This document shows positions 57,949 to 64,000 of a DNA stretch of 64,000 nt, piece by piece. Below the pieces are notes generated by a model. That model was not told the origin of the DNA. It made no database searches and worked only from the letters and a program-made list of their open reading frames with translations. Positions within the stretch are counted from its first letter, which is position 1. Every line of letters starts with the position of its first letter. A program made the translations under genes and the position numbers. Source of the stretch: Ctenosaura bakeri (lineage: Eukaryota > Chordata > Lepidosauria > Squamata > Iguanidae); contig CAOLHI010001035.1 of the NCBI GenBank assembly GCA_948474755.1, forward strand, positions 1 through 64,000, given 5' to 3'.

Positions 57949-58354
57949 CAGTCACCCCTCCACAAATGTGGAAAAGCCACTGCTATAAAACCAGATACAC
58001 ACACAAAAATGCACGATACATTTGAATCCACATTCAGGAGCACACCAGCTGCCCAGTTCTGCCTTTGGGGCAGTGGGGTTCCTTCACAAGACAGAAGCAG
58101 GCAGCTGGCAAGGCTTGCTGTTACCTCCTCTGCTGTCCTATAAATTTTTTAATAGGGACTTACAAATCTCATCTCACAGCCAGTCTCTCACAGTCTTTCT
58201 CAGTTTTGTGAGGCTTCCAGACGGGATGCAAACGCAAGGTGAGACTTATAAGTCCCTAATAAAAATGACAGAGGGCAGCTGTGGAGGCAATGGCAAATAA
58301 TCTGAAAATAATCAAATCATGTATGATAAACCCACAGATGTGAAGGACTGATTG
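57949..58354. mobile_element. Tigger-like (pogo) MITE
   Basis: Left end CAGTCACCCCTCCACAAATGTGG; reverse complement of the right end CAATCAGTCCTTCACATCTG; TA on both sides (57947-57948 and 58355-58356). 406 bp, no transposase. An internal inverted pair (AATAGGGACTTACAAATCTC at 58151 and its partner at 58240-58260) is also present. Confidence 0.75.
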
Positions 58355-58356
58355 TA

Positions 58357-59771
58357 TACTGAAAACAAAACAAGACAAAAATACAGTATAGTACAATATA
58401 GAACATCTCATCAATGTTGAGGCTTTTGTGTTGTGGTTGCAAATGATTCCTTCTGGCATTAAGTCAGTTTTCCAGTTGAGGGTTCCAGTAAGAGAGATTG
58501 TCTCCCAATGAATTTTGGTGTAGTGGTTCTTAACTTTTGTTAGGTTAATAAATCCTATAAAAATGTGAGGAAAGCTATGGACCCCCTCCTCAAGTAAATG
58601 AACTTAAACACAATTATCAATGTGTGAGGAAGGAAACTTGGGGGGAAGCCCTCATCTTTCTTGTGCCCAGTTCATGAAGCCTATCCACAGACATCTTTGG
58701 TATCCACAGGCCACAGGATATTTAAAACAAACTATTTAAAACAAACAAAAACAAAAGATTAAAAACAAACTATTAACACCAGGTAAAAAGAGGGATGTGC
58801 CAAGCATTGATCAAATCCAAGTGGTATTACTAATGTAATGTTGTCTTGCTTAAGAAATCAGTGTGATGATTCAGAGGGAAAGTTTTTTAATGTGGTGCAA
58901 ATTCTTTATACAAGAAAAGAGAAATGGAATCCTATTAACTTGTTGGTGCTCTGCAATTGCTCACATCTTTAATCTTTAATAATTTCAATTCCTCAAAAAA
59001 AAAAAATCTTCTGCTAGCTCTTGTGTTAGTTTCACAAGACAACCACTCCCTTCAGAATTTCTTCTGGTGAGTTGGATCCAGATTTAGGTAGTTGTAATGG
59101 GACTGGCAAAATCCTGAAGCATCTTCAGAAATCAGAATATCTACTTCTGCTCCACACACAAAGAAAGGTTTGGGTTGCTTGCTAGCTTACCAAAGATTGT
59201 TGTCTGTTCTAAGTCTTCCCTGGGAATTAAACTGAATACTATTCTGTCAAGTGATATTTTTCAGCATGTTGCTCATAGTTTATACCAGAACTAATTATAT
59301 GTTAAAATGGATCTTGAATTAATTATTTTTGCTGAAGTTAAAAAAAAATACAGTAGAAAAGAAAAGGCACATGATATAAACATTGACAATACAGCAAGGT
59401 AGCTAAAAGAACATGCAGTAATTATAATAATTATCCTTTTAAATACAATCCTTTTTAGTTTCAGAATCTTTCATCTTACTAAATATTACTAAAATCATGA
59501 AGTAATTTATGTAATTTCAGAATAATTAATTGTACCTAACTAAACACTAATTTAGGGTTGTTGGTTGTTTTTTTTTTTTAAAAAAACTGTTCTGTTACTT
59601 AGCTTGAGGTATTTGTGCTTAATGTGTCACCAAAAAATGTGCAGATGGATAATAATTATGCTCTTCTTCCCTGTTATACTGAAATGTTAAACTATGGTGA
59701 CCTAAGAATGAATTATCCATTCAGAGTTTTAGAAAACAAAGGAGAAAGAGTGATTTGATTGTTTCAACAGT
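58357..59771. other. Unassigned intronic sequence
   Basis: AT-rich; no repeat ends or exon recognised. Confidence 0.4.
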
Positions 59772-59935
59772 TGGATGGCATTTCAGAGGCCATCTAGTTT
59801 AGCCCCCTGATAGTATAGAAATTCATGAAACATTCCTTTTGATTGACAGTGTCCAATGAAGGAGAATCTATTACCTCCAAGGTTGTATTTTACATTATTA
59901 AACTCTTCTTACCATCAGGAATGCTTCCTAATGAT
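59772..59935 (-). mobile_element. CR1 LINE 3'-end fragment
   Basis: TTGGATGGCATTTCAGAGGCCATCTAGTTTAGCCCCCTG...CAATGAAGGAGAATCTATTACCTCCAAGG...CAGGAATGCTTCCTAATG is the reverse reading of a CR1 3' untranslated region, diverged. Confidence 0.65.
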
Positions 59936-60705
59936 TAAACTCTCATTTACTAGAAATACCAACATGGAGAGTTACAAATATAAAATGAGTATTTATGTTT
60001 TTATTTGCTTACTATTTATAGTACATTCTGCCTTTTTTCCCCCAGTGAGCTCAAGCGTAGTGTATGAGACCCACCTTATCTTTACTACAAGTAGGTAGGA
60101 TAGGCTTAGAGAGAGATGCTAAATTACCTAAAAAAGTTTTTTGGTTCACTGGGTATTTGTACCTGGATTTCACAAATTCCAGCCAATACTCAAATCTCTA
60201 TGTCATGTTGGCTCTCACACCATGTTGGATTTCTCATGCTGGGTTTTGCAGATACAATTCCCCTGTTTGATCCTGCAGACAATAGCAAACAAGAGCAATG
60301 CACCAAGTAATGGGAACGACAGTTTCAGTAATGCAGGTGGAAATGGGGTGATAGTACAAGAACCTATCAAAGGGCAGGAAAAAAAAAGAGAAAGTAGCTG
60401 GAGAGAACGAACTGTCGTAGAAAGCAAAGACTTGGAGAAAAAAAATGAGTTTATATGGAACTTGGGCTCCCATTGAACTTCACATGATTATATAACTGTA
60501 TGTATAATCTTGTGAAAGATGGTGAAACTGCATGAATCACCTATTTAGTAAGAAAAGAAAGTTAAAATTAAATTTTTGTTTGCCCCAGTCAGACAGTAGA
60601 TTGGTATAAATCCAATTTCTCATTACAGAGTTCCATGCATGTAGCTTCAGCTGCCATGCGCAATGTTATTGTCTAATCAACATATTGTAAACGTTGTTGA
60701 ATTAA

Positions 60706-60784
60706 CAGTGCAACCTTGTTGACTGGGAAGAAGTTTCATTGAACTAATCTTACTTCCTTCTGAGTAGGATACATAGAATTGTGC
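60706..60784. repeat. Small palindromic MITE-like repeat
   Basis: CAGTGCAACCTTGTTGACTGGGAAGAAG...CTTCTGAGTAGGATACATAGAATTGTGCT fits a very common amniote palindromic repeat (AGTGCAATCCTA...TAGGATTGCACT). Confidence 0.6.
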
Positions 60785-60841
60785 TTGCTATACATTCTTT
60801 TGGGCTAGCTAATTTTATTTGCTACATCTCAGATGTTATTT

Positions 60842-61711
60842 TGTTACCCTGATATCTGAGTTCCCGTGGGGGATGCCCTAATGTGCTCCACATGGTAGGG
60901 AATAGAAACTAGCCAGAGCACGAGCAATAGCAATGCGAGAGGCAGGGTAACCTAGCAGGGTCTTTTTACACAGTTTTTACGGGGTCAGGCCAAGCCAAAA
61001 ACCAAACGAAAATGTCTAATAAATGATTTTATTGAATGAAAGTCTCACGCACCAATGCAATTATTCACACAGTCACTCAAGACCTATTAAGAAGCAAAAG
61101 AGAGGAAACTGGATAGGAGAACTATTGATGGGATTGTAGCTGGGGTAATACTGCACCTTTTCCTGAAGTCCTTTGTCTGGGAAAAACAGAGATGAAGTGG
61201 AGCTCAGCATGGAGAGGGCTGAGGGGATTACTAAACGGATCAAGAAACGGTCTCCTGGGATGACCCGGAGTGATCCAAAGAACCACTCAAAAACAGGGAC
61301 TATTTGTAGGGGAAAAGGTACCTGGAGGGCTAATCTTTTCCCGGGAAGAACACTGAGTGTAACAATGAGAAAGAAGCTCCATAATGGCAACTTCCTTTGC
61401 ATGATGGGATTACGAGGTATTGCCAAAGTTTCAGGTGCTTCGGTTGCATTGGGTTGTGGTGTGACTTTATGTAAATGGTCCTTGCCTGATATAATCTTAT
61501 GGTTATCAATGCTCAACTTGAGGCAAACACGCTAATCCCCTCAAATCAGCTTCTCAGGGGCTGAGGACCCTTTGTCTACTGTGGGTTTGCACAGCTTGAG
61601 GTCTCCTAGGGCTATGTGATGGGGGAGTGTACTGGTCTGACCTGGTTTTTGATCGTTCGACCATTGCTGCCTACGTGCTCATCTGGGTGACCTCTCAGGC
61701 ACATTGAATCA
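60842..61711 (-). mobile_element. Solo LTR, family LTR-3 (870 bp)
   Basis: Begins TGTTACCCTGATATC and ends CATTGAATCA, with perfect 5-bp duplications TATTT at 60837-60841 and 61712-61716. On the minus strand AATAAA (61028-61033) lies about 190 nt before the LTR end, as a poly(A) signal should, so transcription is antisense to LUZP2. Frames of 120-147 codons run on both strands at 61073-61535. They overlap each other and match nothing I know. No internal retroelement sequence remains. Confidence 0.75.
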
Positions 61712-62273
61712 TATTTTAATATCAAAATTGTAGACCACGGGACAGGGTTTTCCAGTGAGGTAACAATTTATTTGTTTTCATTCCAAAATCACACAATGAA
61801 GTTTATCCTAAAAGAACAATTGTCTGGATGCAGCATCACTGCAATGCAGCATCATTACATTGCCTGGAAATAGCAAGAAAATACTGTAAACCTTACACTG
61901 GACAACTGTAGAGACTTTTGGATTGTCCTCTCCTCAGTAAAAGTAACTATTTGCATACCTCTACAAGAATTATTTCTAGTAGTCATTTAATATGTCTGTG
62001 TTGGGAAGGACATGATTCTGTGTCCCACAGGAAAACAGAATATAGAAATGATAAACACATCTTAGAAACAAGGAGCTGTTTTCACTTTAAAAATGTAAGG
62101 TCCTTTCATCATATCAAATTGAACATCCTGCAAAATGCATTTTAAAGTGCCATTAATCTGTCAACAGCTTGTTCTGTATAAGCAAAATCCAGGTTGATGA
62201 GCAACACTCATGGTAAGATACAAATAGATTGAGCTGGCTTTCTGCCTGGGCTCCAAAGCACTGTTGAATACAG

Positions 62274-62391
62274 AGCTTGGAAAATTTTTATTTTTGGACT
62301 ACAACTCCCAGAATGTCCAAGAAATATGGCAGCTGGCCATGCTGACTAGGTAACTCTGAGTGTTGCATTCCAAAAATAACTTTTCCAAGCT
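62274..62391. mobile_element. Palindromic MITE (GGACTACAACTCCCAGAAT type)
   Basis: Left arm AGCTTGGAAAATTTTTATTT TTGGACTACAACTCCCAGA and right arm in reverse AGCTTGGAAAAGTTATTTT TGGAATGCAACACTCAGA. The GGACTACAACTCCCAGAAT motif is typical of an abundant reptilian MITE. Confidence 0.8.
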
Positions 62392-62610
62392 ATTGTCAAA
62401 TGACAGAGCCCTTTTCATGCAACAATGCTGATAGATCAGATCTAATACATTTGCGACAACACCTTCTCCAAAGCAAATGCAATCATATTTTGCTACCTGC
62501 TTTACAACGACCATTACAACTGCAATTGTTTGTACTCTGAACCAGGAAAAAATGAGATTTATCAACCCTGGGAATTTTATTTCAGTGTTTTTAAAATAAG
62601 AAATTACAAA

Positions 62611-62656
62611 AAGGAAGGAAGGAAGGAAGGAAGGAAGGAAGGAAGGAAGGAAGGAA
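62611..62656. repeat. (GGAA)n microsatellite
   Basis: Eleven tandem GGAA units without interruption. Confidence 0.97.
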
Positions 62657-63636
62657 ACATACATTCATCCCTCTAGACCTAGGACTTTGAGTGGTTGACT
62701 TTTTAAAATCTTATGTCTTTGAATCCCTATATTCAGCCCTCTTAGTGCAGAATTGGGATTGCTGCCTTTTCCCCATTCCTGTGGGACTTCATCTTTAATA
62801 CACATCTGGCAGGCAAATATTGCATGGTTGTCTCCATGATGGAAATAGCTGTAGCTAATGAATTAATACATATTAATTCTAGCTGGTGACAATTTAATTT
62901 GAAGATTCTGTAGTGGTTGATGGAGGTGATTGTGTTTTCACCAAAAAAATTACCAAAATGTATACTTTTCATGCTTGCCACATAAAGAACTTTGGGTTTT
63001 AAAGAATTGTATAAAGTTAACATATTCCCCCATATCTGAACAAGTCTATGATCTGCTCCTAGTATAGGCCAAGGTCTGTGTTATCTCTGGAAGTTGAGAG
63101 AAAGCTAGCTGTGCCATGTGTTTATCTGATTGTTATATGTGACGGATTTTTATATATAAAGATAGTATGGAAGGAACAAATATGTACTCTATTTATATTA
63201 AATACTATCTCATGTGCAGTGTTTTGATCACACAAGTTCTATTTCTTATCTGCATCTCCAATAAATGGTATTCTAAATGTGAAAGTATTTCAGGGAAGAA
63301 GCATGAACTTGTGTAGAGTTCTTTTTAAATGCTCCTGTGAATGCTTTTCTAGAGCACAGTTGCTGATTCTGCAGTTTTCTCTGCAAGTCACATCTGTCAG
63401 TTGCAGAATCCGGTCTACAGAGCTATCCCTTTTATTTTAGTTCAGTGAAAAAATGTGAATGTGTAGGATCTGTTGTGATTCACATTGGTAGCTAAGACAA
63501 CACAGTATACACAAGTGTTGGTTACATAAAACCTACAGTTATTCCAGTTGTTGTGTATCAAGTTATAGATGCAATGGACAAAATACAGAAGGGAGATGTT
63601 ATGCTTGAAAAAAGGGCATATGGGAGATATTTTTGG

Positions 63637-63812
63637 GTGTGATGTAGCAGCTCAAGTATTGAACTAGGATTTGAATCCCCACTCAGCCATGGAAGCTCAC
63701 TGGATTACCCTGAGCAAGTTGTACCTCTCAGCCTTAGAAGAAGGCAATGGCAAACCTCCTTTGAATAAATCTTGCATCTGACTTAGGATAAGTCAGAGGC
63801 AACTTGAGTACA
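63637..63812 (+). mobile_element. tRNA-derived squamate SINE
   Basis: GTGATGTAGCAGCTCAAGTATTGAACTAGGATTTGAATCCCCACTCAGCCATGG is the tRNA-like head (box B ATTTGAATCCC). It is followed by GAAGGCAATGGCAAACCTCC and the tail GATAAGTCAGAGGCAACTTGAGTAC. Same family as 15587 and 24273. Confidence 0.88.
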
Positions 63813-64000
63813 GATTGGAGAGAACAAGACAAAAATAAATGATTTTTTTGTATTGAATAGAATGTGGTATTGGGGAGACTTAATATTTGTGCTCCACTGA
63901 AGTCGTCATCAGAGTCATTATTCCCACATCTCCTCTTTGCAAGTGGAGACAAGTTCCCATTGGCAGCTATCGTATCACTGCAAACAGCACTAGGGGAGTG

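Larger units (their letters stand above)
61717..63636. other. Intronic sequence, mostly unassigned
   Basis: Contains the palindromic MITE at 62274-62391 and the (GGAA)n at 62611-62656. The rest is not recognised. Confidence 0.4.
52838..64000 (+). other. LUZP2: LUZP2 downstream intron (5' part)
   Basis: Begins with the donor GTGAGTTTG at 52838. No further LUZP2 exon was recognised up to the window end, so the intron is at least 11.1 kb. Contents are listed separately. Confidence 0.85.

Noticed and set aside
60251..60476. Frame with SNAPSNGNDSFSNAGGNG-like sequence after a TGCAG
   Set aside because: It looked like a possible exon, but it does not match any LUZP2 segment I recall, lacks a good donor and ends in a stop. 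No supporting neighbour was found.
61073..61535. 147- and 120-codon frames on opposite strands
   Set aside because: They lie wholly within the solo LTR and overlap each other, with no recognisable domain.
63637..63700. Possible tRNA gene
   Set aside because: Only box-A- and box-B-like regions remain; it does not fold as a cloverleaf and continues into the SINE body. The same holds for the other SINE heads.
1..64000. CRISPR arrays, operons, phage or other prokaryotic systems
   Set aside because: No regularly spaced identical repeats with unique spacers and no prokaryotic gene structure; all tandem repeats are microsatellite, minisatellite or transposon-internal.

Overview
The window is a stretch of squamate reptile (lizard-type) nuclear genome lying inside one large gene. 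The evidence for a squamate is the repeat mix: an RTE/BovB reverse transcriptase fragment, CR1 and L2-like LINE 3' ends, tRNA-derived SINEs of the Squam1/Sauria/ACA kind, a 5S-rRNA-derived SINE, many PIF/Harbinger-type MITEs, Tigger-like (pogo) elements, a Helitron and solo LTRs, all in AT-rich sequence rich in microsatellites. I cannot name the species. There is no bacterial-style gene content, and nearly all long open frames here fall in repeats or show no sign of coding.

The only host protein-coding sequence I can support is two 63-nt, phase-0 exons on the + strand, 39203-39265 and 52775-52837. Their translations match what I remember of consecutive parts of the LUZP2 (leucine zipper protein 2) coiled coil. 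Both have clean AG/GT splice sites. So 1-39202 is upstream intron, 39266-52774 is a complete 13.5-kb intron, and 52838-64000 is downstream intron. I found no promoter, first exon, last exon or poly(A) site of the gene.

Layout. 1-13400: Harbinger-like MITEs (1-327, 2292-2704, 6442-7387 with a nested solo LTR, 11278-11730, 12660-13394 with a nested foldback repeat and 5S-SINE), separated by microsatellite-rich intron. 13400-24500: SINEs, a minus-strand BovB copy split by an AT-rich insertion (18045-19972), and a Tigger-like element carrying a GC-rich minisatellite (22377-23372). 24500-39200: CR1 fragments on both strands, a CpG-rich MITE (28217-28700), a second solo LTR of the first family (30014-30566), tRNA-SINEs, a Tigger-like element (38035-38425) and repeat-poor stretches that look like conserved noncoding DNA. 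39203-52837: the two exons with, between them, an LTR (40040-40573), a CpG-rich MITE (43462-43893), an L2-like tail, two more foldback copies, a small hAT-type element (46077-46299), a MITE (49126-49504), a CR1 tail and a TIR element just upstream of the second exon. 52838-64000: a Helitron with a nested MITE (55503-56761), a Tigger-like element (57949-58354), an 870-bp solo LTR (60842-61711) and small palindromic repeats.

How it fits together: this is a slowly decaying intron landscape. All four LTRs and most LINE pieces lie antisense to LUZP2, as expected if sense poly(A) and splice signals are selected against in introns. Several insertions have intact target-site duplications readable by eye, which lets nested events be ordered in time. 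I did not find a new enzymatic or immune system. The most novel-looking items are a three-copy foldback repeat, an LTR family whose two copies share a protein-like reading frame, and a GC-rich minisatellite inside a Tigger-like element.
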